Notes: generated by a model from the sequence alone, not told the origin. 64,000 nt of DNA from Polytrichum commune (GCA_950295325.1 OX485808.1:13270501-13334500); one strand, 5' to 3'. Shown: positions 9,378 through 21,412, numbered from the stretch's first letter. Program-made: numbers and translations.

Positions 9378-10854
9378 CCGCCATACAAACCTCTTCCTCA
9401 TCCCCTAGGGAGATGGGGTTGCTCATTATCGGTTCGATAATGAGCCTATACAGGCCTTCGTCTCCCGCATACGCGGTGGCAAGGAGGCTCTGCCCTTGCC
9501 TGAGCTCCAGGACCTCCTCATCGATACCCACCGCGGTGGATACGTGGATTTGGTTGGCTCGTAGGTCTTGATAACTGATCAGGTTTCGAGGAGCCTCCGG
9601 GGCATACATAGCCCTTTCACAAACGAGGGGGAATCCCCCGGGCAGACCAAGAACTGCCCGGCCCTCCCGGAATTTAAACTTCCGGCTTCCGGCCATTATA
9701 ACAATGTTACAATGCTGCCAGGATGACTTGTTATTTGAGAAATTAAAGAATTTAGGATTCATGAGAATTGTGTGTATGGAAGCACTATCTAATAGTGCTT
9801 CGTTAGACTCAGATTCTGATTTCCCTCTCATGGCCATAAAATTCTCAACATCCAGGGTATTATCTTGTTGTATATCAATGTTATAATTCTCCCTGGATTG
9901 GTTTTTGAGCCTCTGAACCTCCAAGTTGTATAACTCAATTACATATGCAGATGCTCTACATTTCTTAGCATAATGCCCTTTGCGGCCATACTTGTGGCAA
10001 GTGCCCTTAGAAGGTTTAGAGGGTGGGTGCTTAGGTTGCTGGGGTGTCCCCCGTGAGACATACCTCTTAGGCTTGGATGTAAACCGCTTCGTGAACCCCT
10101 TAGGCGGTCTCCTCGGGGCTTCGGTCGCATGTGCCTCCGGTGGGGTGGCTGGAAGCTCCCTCGCCACTGGAATCGCCACGTGCACCTCCCGAGCAGGTCT
10201 TGATTCAGCATTCTTCAATAAGAGTTGCTGATGCTTCTCTGCAAGCAGCAGATGGGCCATGAGCTGTGAGTGTTGTGTGAACCTCATATTTCTATATTGT
10301 TGGGACAATATAGAGGTAGCAGGAGGAAATGTGGACAAAGTTTTCTCGATGAGCTCATTTTCGGTGATGGTTTCACCGCACAATCGCAATGTAGCAACGA
10401 TCCGATGCAACTCGGAGTTAAATGTAACGAAATCGGGAAAGTCTAAGACCCTTAGGTTAATCCAATCACTTCTGGCTTGAGGCAGAAATAAGGTCTGTTG
10501 GTGGTCAAATCTTTCCTTGAGTTGTGTCCATAACCTAGCTGGATCGGTAACCTGTATGTATTGTAATCGTAAGGAATGATCCAGATGTCGCCTAAGTATG
10601 ACTAAGGCTTGTGATTTGTATACATCAGATACCTCTTCTGCTGGGTTAGTTTCTAGGCAGATACCTAGTTCCTCTGCCGCTAGGTATTGTTTAGCGTCGT
10701 TAACCCATTCAAGAAAATTTGAACCATTAGAACTTAATGGTTCGAAGCAAAGCAACCTGGACCCTGTAGATGTAAATGATGATGATGATGATGGTCCTGG
10801 TTGAGTAGCCATAACTACTGGTTCAGTTTTCTTAAGTCTGGACTTTGACGCCAT
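9378..10854 (-). pseudogene. Copia gag and protease (truncated)
   Basis: The frame begins at ATG 10852-10854 and runs about 490 codons. It shows a UBN2-type gag: NGSNFLEWVNDAKQYL near residue 45, RRHLDHSLRLQYIQV, and QARSDWINLRVLDFPDF. A single zinc knuckle, CHKYGRKGHYAKKC, has its second cysteine replaced by tyrosine. The protease follows with LLDSASIHTIL, the DSA-x-H-T variant seen in a plant copia lineage instead of DSGAS. The last native residues are near DEEEVCMA; the stop just after belongs to the gypsy LTR. The gag reading frame is otherwise undamaged over 1.4 kb, so this copia copy was fairly young when it was hit. Confidence 0.88.
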
Positions 10855-11513
10855 AGTGTCCTCATATGCTTTTGGAGGTTACAGTGCTCCAGAAGTATAT
10901 TTTGGACAGTATGAAGGTTCTAAACTACTATAATCTACTTTCAGAACTTAGAAATAACTTCTGCCTTATTGTATCTTTCGATATTCCAACATCAGAAGTT
11001 GCTAGCTATCTTTCTGATCTATATCTAAGTCTAATCTATTATGCATTTTCAGATGTGTAAGCTACTAACTCCAGAATGAGAGTTCAGTTTCAGATTTGTA
11101 AGACGGATTTTGTGAACAGACCTCTGGATCATGTAAGAATCTGCCTGCTAACAGGATAGATATATATATGAACTAGAAAAAACAAGTAAAAATGAAGAAA
11201 TGAGAGTAAGATCAGACTAAAAAACAAGAGATATATAGCAAATACAGAAGTGACAGTATGTATGTGCTCCCTGAAGTCAGATTTGAATGTGATCTAGCTT
11301 TCTGATGTAGAGTTTGATCATCTCCATCAGCTCCAAGATTGCCGAATATGATCAGATAGAAATGATGGCACATCAGGAGTAGTTTATGTACTCTAAAAAA
11401 AAATTGCAGCCTTTCGGCGTATATACTGAAGCATAAAATGATAGATAGAAGACAACTAAGAGTCTTAATACTTCAAGAGATCATAAGCATTCGGATGTAA
11501 GAAGCGCCTAAAA

Positions 11514-11531
11514 AGAATCCTGCTGATAACG
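11514..11531 (-). other. Copia primer-binding site (probable)
   Basis: Directly inside the LTR the minus strand reads CGTTATCAGCAGGATTC. This resembles the ACGTTATCAGCAC type found next to LTRs of several plant copia elements. The position is right; the tRNA match was not computed. Confidence 0.6.
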
Positions 11532-11820
11532 TGTTAGAGAACTAACTAAGTAGACAAACCAGCAGCATAACAATATGAGAGAAAGAAGTGTGTTCTTTGA
11601 AATCCAGGGGGGTATATATACCTAGATACACTGCTGGTGTAATAACTGCACTAGTAGGTGCTGACAGCCTACTCCACTAACTCGGCGGCTTCCCTCCACT
11701 ACCTCGGTAAGCGAGCTTAGTTAATCAGCCCTTATCGTCTAGTCAGATCCTGGACCCCGGTATTAATACCGGCGGCTCCTAATTAAGGCCTGATCTATCT
11801 TGGGTTGTCTAGACTATACA
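11532..11820 (-). repeat. 5' LTR of the copia element (about 289 bp)
   Basis: In element orientation it starts TGTATAGTCTAGAC and ends CTCTAACA, so it has TG...CA ends. A TATA-like GGTATATATACC lies near 11611-11622. The outer end is uncertain by about 10 bp because it merges with the pogo-type terminus at 11819. Confidence 0.6.
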
Positions 11821-12926
11821 GTCTAACCTTGATAATGTCACCCTTTTTAATAGAACACCTTGATATTGTCACCTAAAAGTTTGAAACCAATTTTCATAGT
11901 GTAAAACTCCCTCGTTATTATCCCTATTACTCTTGATAATGTCACTATTTTTTTTCAAAATCTGTAGTGTAAATGTGATAATATCAAGTATGGATGGATT
12001 GTATGGGTGGGCATGGGTTCGATATTATTGTTCATGGGTGAGCATGGGCTAAAGCAAAGCATATTGGGGGTCATTGAATGAACTCTCATTCAATGCTTTC
12101 GGCATAGTGGGATGCCTTGTGTAATTTCAAATATGTAATGTCCGCCATATTGCCTTGTGTAATGTCCGCCATAATGCCTGCAGAGTGGAATGCAGATATA
12201 AACAATCTTGATGAACGTATGAAGTCCAAAATGAAGGAAGCAACTCTGGAATTGGGTAGACTCATAGCCGCATTAAATTTGGGTTTGGATGTTGAAGGCA
12301 AGTGTGTAGAAAAGCTTTGTCCTTTAGAGTACATAAACATGGAAGGTGAAGATGATTTTGAGGTGGAATTTTCTACTGAGGAGCTTGTGCAATTAGTGCA
12401 AGATGGCGAACAAGTTCTCGATTCCATGGAAGTGGACCCATTGATTGTTGATAGCAGTGATGATGAGTCTAAAGTAGTGAAGCTAAGCAATGCACAAAAA
12501 TATGCTAAAGATGTTTTGAATTTTATGGCTAGCCAAGGTTCTCAGATTTTCAGCACTCATGAGTTGTTAGAAATGGAAAAAATCCATGACAAACTCATTA
12601 GAATTGGTGTTGCACATTTAACATCAACAAAACAATGTGACATTAGAAGCTTCTTTGTCTCTAGTGAGAGGTCTTTACCTGATCTCAATGACACATTATG
12701 ATGTGCTCTTGCTGTTATTCACAATTTTGAATTAGATTTTACATTCAAAAACATTGAAGTCTCGTATTTGTTATTTAAAAAAAATTGTAATTATATTTTG
12801 ATTTTCTACATATTTTTTGATAATATCACATTATGCACAAAATGTGACATTATCAAGTATGTCACACCTTGTTTATATCACACTTTTTAGTGAAACGGAG
12901 GGTGTGACATTATCAAGGTTAGGGTG
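11819..12926 (+). mobile_element. Pogo/Lemi-like DNA transposon, internally deleted (1,108 bp)
   Basis: Terminal inverted repeats of 23 bp match at all but two positions: CAGTCTAACCTTGATAATGT on the left against CACCCTAACCTTGATAATGT from the right. A TA dinucleotide lies outside each (11817-11818, 12927-12928), as expected for pogo/Tc1-mariner targets. The CAGTxxAACCT start is like plant Lemi/Emigrant elements. The motif TTGATAATGTCAC and variants recur inside both ends (11860, 11932, 11975, 12818, 12843), giving subterminal repeats. The interior keeps only the C-terminal tail of a transposase, so the element is non-autonomous. Confidence 0.8.
12120..12701 (+). pseudogene. C-terminal tail of a pogo-like transposase
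   Basis: The plus-strand frame ends at TGA 12699-12701. It keeps the region after the DDE domain: a helical LDERMKSKMKEATLELGRLIAALNL block, an acidic segment with FSTEELVQLVQ, and a final TKQCDIRSFF motif. The same layout, ending in TSIDSFF, occurs in the better preserved transposase at 41265-42881, which is why I assign it. The catalytic core and DNA-binding part are missing. A short internal repeat (VMSAI twice) lies at the 5' edge of the frame. Confidence 0.65.
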
Positions 12927-12928
12927 TA

Positions 12929-13046
12929 TCCTAGTCTACAACAATTTTATTGACTATTTTCAACCCGTTTCTTTGGACTCTCAACAAAATTTGGCCATTC
13001 AATCCCACGGCCTCTCGACTTGGACAACCATAGTGTGAAGCGACCC
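12929..13046 (+). mobile_element. 3' fragment of Harbinger-type MITE family 2
   Basis: About 105 bp from 12943 match 63476-63581 base for base apart from scattered changes and small indels. The fragment ends in the same terminal repeat (CCATAGTGTGAAGCGACCC), followed by TTA at 13047-13049. Its left part is missing where the pogo element begins, so that element landed in this MITE. Confidence 0.8.
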
Positions 13047-13438
13047 TTACTAATCATGTATTTTGTATACTAGAGAAGTGGAGTAGTTTGAAAATTTAAC
13101 CATCTACTTTTATACATAAGAAAACACATGATGGGGCCCCGGACTACTACACAATTTACAAACCCTTGCCAATGGCCCGCCAATTATATGGTAATAATGT
13201 AGGCTTATTCAAAGGAGGGTGGTATAGAAGGTGTGTTGACTTCCTATCCAACAATTAATGTCAAGGTTTAGAAACTAATAAGTCTCCCACATGTCCCCCT
13301 AGGTTTTCATGAAGCCATAAAAGAATTCAGATTCTCCCCCTAGCCTCCAGGCTTTGAACTTTAAAGTTGCCCCCCTTTATTTCCAGTGTGACTGGTTGTG
13401 CCGGTTTCTCTTTTAGGGGAAAAGAATCAGCAGTATTA

Positions 13439-13937
13439 GGGCCACTTCACACATGAGACAGAGAGCCCGTGACCATTACACTTCAAGCATTCTCATTGGT
13501 GGAAAAGGCGGGGCCGGTCCAAGTTCACTTCACACTACGCTTGAGGGACCAACGGAGTATGTAAATGCAAGATGGATGTAAAGTCTACATGGATTCCTAC
13601 ATGGCATCGAATGGATCATGTTTCATGGTCACTTGGACTATTTTCAAAAACCACCTCTTGGAGGTAGGCCTACCACAAAACCAGGAGACCATGGCACTTC
13701 GAATGCTCACAACCGTTGATTTATTCTATCTTATCATGTGTGAGGATCCGCATGAATAGAAATTCATTGAAATAGCATTTGGTCGAGAGTCCGGTCACAT
13801 AGGACTTCACACTGCACGTGAGGGCCCGTGACCACACTACATGTCTTTGGAGGTGTGTTGGGACGGCCTTTGGACACTTTCTTTTGGGCTCTCACAATTT
13901 CATGGTCACGGCTCTTGGCTCATGTGTGAAGTGGCCC
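13439..13937. mobile_element. Harbinger/Tourist-like MITE family 1, copy 1 (499 bp, intact)
   Basis: The ends are exact inverted repeats, GGGCCACTTCACACATGAG, and TTA flanks both sides (13436-13438, 13938-13940), the 3-bp target of PIF/Harbinger elements. It has no coding capacity. This copy is the empty-site reference for the LTR insertion in copy 2: the corresponding ACTTC is single at 13804-13808. Confidence 0.9.
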
Positions 13938-13940
13938 TTA

Positions 13941-15600
13941 GGTTCGCTTTTTAGGGAAACGTCATAGACACAGGGAGGTCACTCCGTTGTCAAGTTGAAC
14001 ACCACATGCAAACAAAAAAAAAATCTACTTTTTACATAAAGCATCACCAAAATGGGTTAAAATTTTATCAATTTTTTTTCATGAGTCTCCTTTGTATGTT
14101 CTTTTGAAATTTTTAGTCATTTTCATTTTTTTAGTATTTTTTAAAATTCAGTTATGCGTCATTCTAGTTAGAAACGGTATGTTTTATATACACATTTTTA
14201 AAAAATCATCAAATTTGGTTATCATTTTTAAATTTTTAGTAGACATTGTCCACGCAACCTGATGGGACAAGTTAGAGAGTTGGTTTTTGACAGCTCAACG
14301 CCATTTTTTGTGTGTGGTCATTTTGGGCAACTTTGTGTTAATTCTCATGGTTGTCAACTACGTCATGCATCGAAAGGTTTAAAATTTCTTGACATGTTAA
14401 TTTACTCTCGATGAGGCCCTTGGAGTTGCAACCTTCCACAAATACAAGACTTCTAGCATTGTCTAACAATCAAAACCACATTTGTAAGCTGACAATTTCT
14501 CTAGATAAACCTCGGATGGATCCTTATTCATAGAATGCCATATCCCCAAGGCCTTTATCCGAGGTAGATGTGCTTGATTCGGTTACTAACCTTGATCAAA
14601 CACTTACACTAGAGATATATGTGGTTTGGTATGGCTTCAAGAAAGAAATACCAAAAAGACATGTGTTTAAAGAGATTGGATTGTATACTCAAAATATGAT
14701 AACATTATAGACTCAATAGTCGACATAATTTGGGTGGTGGTGGTGGGGGGGGGGGGGAACCTATTCGACCATTTAATGAGCATGAGAATCTTAACCCCCT
14801 AAATGCCTAAGAAGCCAATATGCCAAAATGTATGTGCTTTTTGTGGATTTTGTTGATTGAATTTGACCTACGTATTTTTTGATATTTGAGTAGGTTAGGT
14901 GCTATGAGATTCTCAATTGATAGGTGAGTTTTTTTTTTAAAAAAATTCAATAAAAAAATAAACAATTTTAATTTTAATTTAATAAAGAATTGGACTAGAG
15001 TTTGGAGATACTTGGACAGTTGAAATTTTCAGAATTCTCTTCGGTTTAATTTGGCAATGAAGTTTTGGATGTGGAGAGAAAAATGGTAGAAATTTAGCTA
15101 TCAATAGAGGGGTGTTCAAGCCCAATATTTCATGATGGCGAATGGGTAGGCATTTAGGAATTAATATTTTAAAGGAATAAGATATTAATGTGAGCTTTGG
15201 AATCTACGAGGAAAGTGCCTATAACCTCAAATTGGATTTGTTGACCATGTCATACTAATCGCATGTTTCATAGCCTATGAGGAGTGGGCTAATCGGAATA
15301 AATGACCCATTAAGATCTAGACCCATCTACCTTACCTTACCTTACTAGGCTTACGTTATTGCTAACAAACCAAGGCTTTGGTAGGCAACCAACAAGCAAA
15401 CAAACAACCATGTGTCACTCATGCCCTTAACTTCTTCTTCGTTTGTCTTGGCTTTTGATATTCATACATGTAGAGTTCCACCAACTTGAAGGTGAAGCAA
15501 AACCAAAACTCACGTTGGTGACAACATCAAAGTCATGTTTCTTTCTTTTCGCACTCACGAAACCACAACTGGGCTCTACCATTGACATTATATATTGAGT
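13941..15600. other. Non-coding AT-rich stretch with repeat fragments
   Basis: No gene is visible. 14262-14350 resembles part of dispersed family Z (43797-44190, 61690-62100). 14615-14735 is a reverse-strand copy of dispersed family X. A short G-run lies near 14745. The remainder is AT-rich and unrecognised. Confidence 0.6.
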
Positions 15601-15760
15601 TTTTTTTTTTTTTTTTTGGCATAAATTGAAAATTCAATTGCAAGAGAAAACCCAAAATACAACCAACCCGTGCAAACCAGTGCAACCCAAGTGGAAATCA
15701 AGACTTATAAACTAAGCTTTAAGAACAAACCAACATGATTTGTCCCACCCAAAGCCCCTA
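15601..15760 (-). mobile_element. 3' tail of a LINE (minus strand)
   Basis: A T-run at 15600-15617, read on the minus strand, is a poly-A tail preceded by CTTGCAATT...TTTATGCCAAAA. This resembles the 3' end of the LINE at 61140-61200 (CTTGCAATAGATTC...TTTATGCCAAAA). The insertion is very short and its 5' limit is a guess. Confidence 0.5.
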
Positions 15761-16189
15761 CATTATCAAAAAATGTCATTCTCCACCCATTCTACCATAG
15801 AGACCCTCTCACAATTCACCAAGTATGGCCCATCGAAGGGATCTTGAGAGAGGGGCCTCTATGACACAATCGGCCCAACAATTTCTTATTTATTTTTGGA
15901 TATACGGATGGACTATGGAGATGGGATGCAACATGCGATTTTGCTATAAAAGAGAAAAAAGCCAATGGGAGTTTTTTTGGGCGGTAAGGATCACTCTAAA
16001 CACTATACAAACTGTTGGAGGGAGAATCTTCCCAATTTTGAGAAAGCATCGTTATTTTTGGATGAAAGTTATTTCGCACAAGTATCGTTGGTTTTTGGAC
16101 GAAAAAACACTTGTTAATCATCTTCCGTTCATCCTTCGGCCAATAAGATGGGATGTAAAAAGCTTTCTCCTGTCTTAAAACAATTCACT

Positions 16190-16776
16190 TGAGAGTGGTC
16201 CGTTTGTGGCTTCGCGAGTGGACGTGGTCTAACTTCCCGTCGCGGAAAGAGATTCTTAGACGGGAGCGGCGTTTCTTTCCGTTTCTACCGGAACGCCGGG
16301 TCTTCCGGTCCTTGTTTGAAGCCGATGACCCCCGTGACAACCGGCCGAGATGGCATTTGACCGGTTACATCCGGTCACGTGATCTTCCCCCGTGTGTTGA
16401 GAGTTGTGCCTTGCCAGCCGCGCCCGCCCTCCCACCCTCCCTCCGATCCGGGCGAGCGGCTTCCGCGCGCTTCCCTTCCCCATCGCCCACCCACGTCTCA
16501 CCGCCGACGAAACACGCATCCATCATCAACTACCGCAAGCTTCGCAATGTCGCCAAGCTCCTTGCGCTCGCCGACTCCTCCTCCTCGCCCTCCCCCGTCG
16601 CTTTCTGAACGGGCCCGATCGGTGCAGATTTGCCAAACTCGTCTTCATGCGACTCGGGGGTTTTGTCCCACTTGAAGCCCTCGTGCCTCCTCAATTCTCA
16701 GACTCCTCCAACTTTAAACCAAAAAATAGAACAAAGAAATGCGCACAGTCTAAGTTAGTGCACAGAACTCCTGCCT

Positions 16777-16828
<52 letters not shown>

Positions 16829-18100
16829 TGTGAATGTGCATGTCCATGAGAGCCTGCGGATCGCAGGTCGATTCCGCCTGAGCCTACCTCGGAGAAATGT
16901 TATTGGGCTGCTTGGCTGTAGCGGATACGAGATCTTACTCTGCTTTGGGCGTCGGAATGCTTGGTGATCCGGGGCTTGCTTGGTAGATTTTTTTGTTTGG
17001 GTTGGAGAAGATTTGTGTATTGGGTTTTACCGGAGACCGGCTGCAGGTAGGAGCAGTATTTGGGCGACATTGATGTATTGGGCGGACGGACGCAGGTTGT
17101 TGAAAGAGTGAGAAGGGTGGATTTGTTCTGGATGGTTTGTTACCAGGAGAGGAATTAAGTTGCGGGCATCGTCGTCGCCGGTGGGTTGCGGATTGTTCGG
17201 GAGGAGTGTCGGGGGATCGCCGTGTCACAGGTGCGTTTGGTGTTCGGTTATTCCTGCACTGGGTTTCTGCGGCGCAGTGTTAGGTCATTGCCTTCGTGGA
17301 CGCTATGGATGTGTTTTCTAAAGCTCTTTATCGGGTGATGGTTTTGTCTATGTGGTGGTCGCCTTCGGGTCGCATAAATGTTATCATCCTGGATTATCTT
17401 GGAGATGACCCATCCCTTAGTATACCAGCCATTTATTCAAGACACAACAGTGTGGGGGTTTTCTGAACTCATAGTACGCTACCATCTCCATCATGCTGGC
17501 GAGGCTGGGCGGCTCTAGAATATTTAGCGCCCCTAGTATACTGGCCGTCTTCTTGAGATTCTCACGATTTTGTAGTTACATCCACATGATGCACTGTCAG
17601 GAAGTTGAGAGTGTCTGTGGATCTGATCAGTGAGTTTGAACTTTGCCAAGCTCGAGGTCTAGAATCAAGAGTTCTGGGTGATTAGCATTTTGCAAAGGCA
17701 GCTCGCCGAGTTTTCTAGTTCGCTATAGTAGTTGCTCTGGTATTTGTGAAGTCATCTTACTCAATGTTTGTGTACATCCTCTCATCCTGCACAACTCGAG
17801 CTCCTGAACGCATCTTCAAAGCTTATCACTAATTCCCATACCAAACTCTGGACGAAATCCTCATCCCTTTTGGGCATTGTGATTTTGTGCAAAGTGATTT
17901 CTGATTGCGATGAATTTGATTGAATCCACCTAAACTGCGTGAGCCCCAAGTAGTTACAGGTGCATCTTTCAAAACTGGGCACTATCTCTAACACCAGTTC
18001 TAGACCAATATCCTCACCCCTTTTGTGCATTATGGTTCCTGCAGAGTGAGTGCTGCTTTCGACGAATTTGATAAAATCTACCTAAACAACATCATTCACG
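16190..18100 (+). promoter_or_regulatory. CpG-rich leader and probable promoter/5' UTR of the syntaxin gene
   Basis: Base composition changes sharply to GC-rich, with many CpG, between about 16190 and 16660. A (CT)n run joined to a (CG)n run lies at 16778-16829; CT microsatellites are common in plant 5' leaders. Open frames here (for example 16189-16608) are low-complexity and not credible proteins. A leader intron is possible: GT sites near 17047 and 17231, and TTCCTGCAG ending at 18046, 55 bp before the ATG. I cannot place the transcription start. Confidence 0.5.
16778..16829. repeat. Compound microsatellite (CT)n(CG)n
   Basis: About 37 bp of pure CT followed directly by about 15 bp of alternating C and G, within the presumed syntaxin leader. 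Confidence 0.95.
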
Positions 18101-21100
18101 ATGAACGATCTTCTGTCAAGATCGTTTGGGCGGAATCGAAACTATGTGGATCTCAAGAAGGACACCAACAGGGGGGACATTGAGCTGGGGGACACAACCG
18201 CGGGGGGCAGTGCGGAAGGCGAAGTTGACATGACCCGATTCTTCGATGAAGTGGGAGTGATCAAGAACGAGATGGAGCAAATCAAGCAATTCCTCGCAAA
18301 AGTGCAAGAAGCTCACGAGGAGACCAAGACGGTGCACAGGGCACAGGCCATGAAATCATTGCGGTCTCGTATGGATGCCGACATCTCCCAGGTCACCAAA
18401 CTTGCAAAGTCCATTAAGCTGAAGCTGGAGGAGCTGGACAAAGCCAACAGTGCAAATAGGAGGGTACGAGGATGTGAGGAGGGAACGCCCACTGACCGAA
18501 CTCGGACATCCATCACCAGCACTTTGAGGAAGAAGCTCAAAGACCTCATGGGGGAGTTTCAGATCCTCAGACAGAAAATCATGGGCGAGTACAAGGAAAC
18601 GGTGGAACGCAGGTATGTGCCACCTTAACAAAAATTGTGGGAAATGGAACTTTGTAGCACTGAGTGCATTTTTGTGATTGTTATGATCCGTAGGAAATCT
18701 CAAAATGCAGGTGAGCAGCGGTAAATGTCTTGTCAGTGTTGATACATATCCTTTTTCAGGGCTTAAGGTCTTGTCTGTGCTAATTCAACATTCAGATATT
18801 CAACTGTAATTTTCTCTTCTCAATCCTCCCGGCTCATTGCCACCATAACCTAATGTTTGGAGGATGCAACTTTGTAGCATTGAGTTTATTGTTATGATTG
18901 TTATGATTCATGGGCGATGACAGAATGCAAGTGAGCGGGGTTGACTGTTGAGTAAAGTGTTGATGGTGGCCTTTCTTGTCAGTGCTAACTCGAACGTTTA
19001 TCTATTCATCTGTAATTTCTCTTCCCAATCCTCCTTCCGGTTCATCGCCATCAAAACCTAAAAATTCTGGAGAATGCAATTTTGTAGCACTTTGTTCATT
19101 GTTATGATTGCTCTGATTCATAGGGCATCTCAGAATGCCAGTGAGCGGCCTTTACTGGCGAGTCGAGTGTTGATGCATGTCACTCAACTTTTAGGTATTC
19201 GTCTGTAATTTCTCTCCCCAATCCTGCTCCTGGGACATTGCCACCATAGCCTAAATATTTTGGAGAATGCAACTCTGTAGCACTGAGTTCATCGGTACGA
19301 TTCTTGTGATTTATGTGCCATCTTAGAATGCAAGTGAGCGGGGCTTACTGTCAAGTCAATTGTTGATACATATTCTTCTTCAGGGTTTGATGTCTTGTTA
19401 GTGCTAACTTAACATTTAGCTATTCATCTGTAATTTCTCTCCTCAATCCTCCCGGATCATTGCCACCATAACCTAACAGTTCTGAAGAATGCAACTTTGT
19501 AGTGAGTGCATTGATGTGATTGTTATGAGTTTTAGGGCATCTCAGAATGCAAGTGAGAGGCGTTTACTGTCGAGTCAGTGTCGATAAGTATCCTTTAGGT
19601 TTAATGTCTTGTCAGTGCTAAGTCAACATGTAGCTATTCATCTGTGACTTCTCTTCCCAATCCTCCCTCATTGCCACAGCCTAAAAATTCTATAGAATAC
19701 AACTTTGTGGTGAGTGCATTATGAATCATCGGCCATCTCAGTGACATGTGAGCAGCGTTGAATGTCGAGTCAGTGTTGATGCATACCCTTGAGGATTTAA
19801 TGGTTTTTCAGTACTGATCCACACCTAGCGACTTATTCATTCAACGTTTGATTCGACACATATTTCCACCTTGTAGGCTTGCAGCTATAAAATGTAAAAA
19901 GAAAAGATTAGAACTGCAACCCTCTGTCTTGGTAGGCATCAATCCAGTGATCTAGTTTGATGTGATTGAATGAATGTGAAATCGGTGTTAATATATGAAT
20001 CTAGAGGTTTGTGATGGCGCTATCAGTTAGACTATCTAGGATGGGAGTCATCAGTAGTAGCAAATAAACCTTGTGTCCAACATAAAAGAGCAGTGTTAAA
20101 TCTTCCCAGCCACATTTGTCGAATAACGCTCAATTCTTTACGCTGTGTGTTATACCTCTTGCAATGATCTACACAGCTTATTTTGAAGATGTTAAGAAGC
20201 TTCGACTTTGTATCTAGTGTTTGCATCATTCACGACTTTGCGAATCTGATATAAGTACCTGTGAAACGATCGTGTGTGTAATATGTAGTTTCTACTTGAT
20301 GCTAAGGCATTATAGTGAAAACTTAACCTACTCGACCGTGTCAGAGCCATGTTCATAACTGCTAGGGGTAATGGTTGCCGAGGTTTTTAAATTCATTCGT
20401 TTTAGAGCATCCCTTATGGTCACTGGAAATAAATCCTCTCAATAATCGGCCGCTTCCTGGGTTTTTGGTGGGACAAGGCCGGGTGCTCATCCCACCCACA
20501 CAGCCCAAACTTTTTTCATATCCTTACTGCCCACTTTAGCCTCCTCCGCCCTCAAGAATTGATGGTTGGAGTTCAGAGGGTTATGTCATTATGAAGACTT
20601 ATGAAGACATTGTATGTGACATGAGCATATGTGGCAACGCCCTGAAATAATTTGAAAACGGATTATTGAGAGAATCATTTTTTAGTGACCAGTAGGAGTT
20701 ACTTATAATTCTGTGATGGCATTCTCTGATGGCTATTTTCTTATCACTAAGGTAGACATACCCCCATCCAACAACGCTGTCAATTGTATGGCAATGGTAC
20801 ATAGTGTGGTTTTAGGTTCAGAGTTTGTTTGGGCTATGTTTCTTTACGCATGTGTGGTTGTACTGAGAATTTCCTTTATTTTTTCGGCTCTGTGACATCG
20901 CCAATCTATAACCTGGTCCAGCTTTACATTGTCAGAGGTTTTGATTCAGTGCATTGTTGTCTTGCAGGTACTACACAGTGACTGGACAACATGCAGATGA
21001 AGAAACAATTGAATCTATTATCGAGACAGGAAATAGTGAAACATTTCTACAAAAAGCCATCCAGGAGCAAGGGCGGGGCCAAGTCCTGGAGACGATCCGA

Positions 21101-21412
21101 GAAATTCAGGAACGGCATGATGCTGTCAAAGACATCGAGAAGAACCTCCTTGAGTTGCACCAAATTTTCATGGACATGGCCACATTGGTTGAGACACAAG
21201 GGGAGCAACTAAATGACATCGAGTCGCAAGTGGGCAAGGCAACCTCCTTTGTACAAAGGGGCACACAGCAATTGCAAATTGCAAAAAACACGCAACGAAA
21301 CACCCGCAAGTGGTGTTGCATTGGTATTATCTTGCTCATAGTTCTCATTCTCATTATATTGCTCCCCATTTTAAATACCCTCGGTGTATTTAATCATCCA
21401 GGGTCTAGATAA
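18101..21412 (+). CDS. SYP12: Plasma-membrane Qa-SNARE syntaxin, SYP12 class (two exons, 318 aa)
   Basis: Qa-SNAREs of this class drive fusion of secretory vesicles with the plasma membrane. The coding sequence joins 18101-18612 to 20968-21412. The splice falls inside an arginine codon (CGCAG/GTATGT donor, CTTGCAG/G acceptor) and rebuilds RRYYTVTG, a block conserved in plant syntaxins. MNDLL opens the protein, the usual start of SYP12/SYP13 members. The Habc bundle spans roughly residues 45-165. The SNARE motif runs about 195-280 with [20 protein letters not shown] and [11 protein letters not shown], and the central-layer glutamine is Q248 (VETQGEQ). A hydrophobic anchor at about 287-308 follows RKW, leaving a short tail. 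[13 protein letters not shown] and the FLQKAIQ block fit SYP12 better than SYP13. All key residues are intact. The 2,355-bp intron holds a tandem repeat. Confidence 0.93.
18638..19830 (+). repeat. Six degenerate ~210-bp tandem repeats in the syntaxin intron
   Basis: Units begin near 18641, 18861, 19071, 19264, 19486 and 19691 with variants of GAATGCAACTTTGTAGCACT. They continue with TGTTATGATT, CATCTCAGAATGCAAGTGAG, a TTGATGCATATCCTT block, CTATTCATCTGTAATTTCTC and CATTGCCACCATAACCTA. Unit lengths vary from about 190 to 225 bp and the last is shortened, so the array is old. Confidence 0.85.

Larger units (their letters stand above)
9378..11820 (-). mobile_element. Ty1/copia retrotransposon, 5' part, truncated by the gypsy insertion
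   Basis: Reading on the minus strand: a short LTR, a PBS-like site, a ~660-bp leader, then a gag-protease frame that stops abruptly at the gypsy LTR. The rest of pol should lie beyond the other end of the gypsy element, outside the window. The outer LTR end coincides with the tip of a pogo-like element, so the two share or abut a CA dinucleotide at 11819-11820. Confidence 0.8.

Noticed and set aside
9122-9388. Minus-strand frame apparently continuing copia pol
   Set aside because: It lies inside the gypsy LTR (the LTR start is at 9377) and lacks any GAG-pre-integrase or integrase motif.
12086-12490. Minus-strand frame opposite the pogo transposase tail
   Set aside because: It is serine-rich because it is antisense to acidic coding. 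The plus frame carries the family signature.
16189-16967. Overlapping long frames in the CpG-rich leader
   Set aside because: The composition is driven by GC-rich low-complexity DNA and microsatellites, with several frames open at once and no domain.
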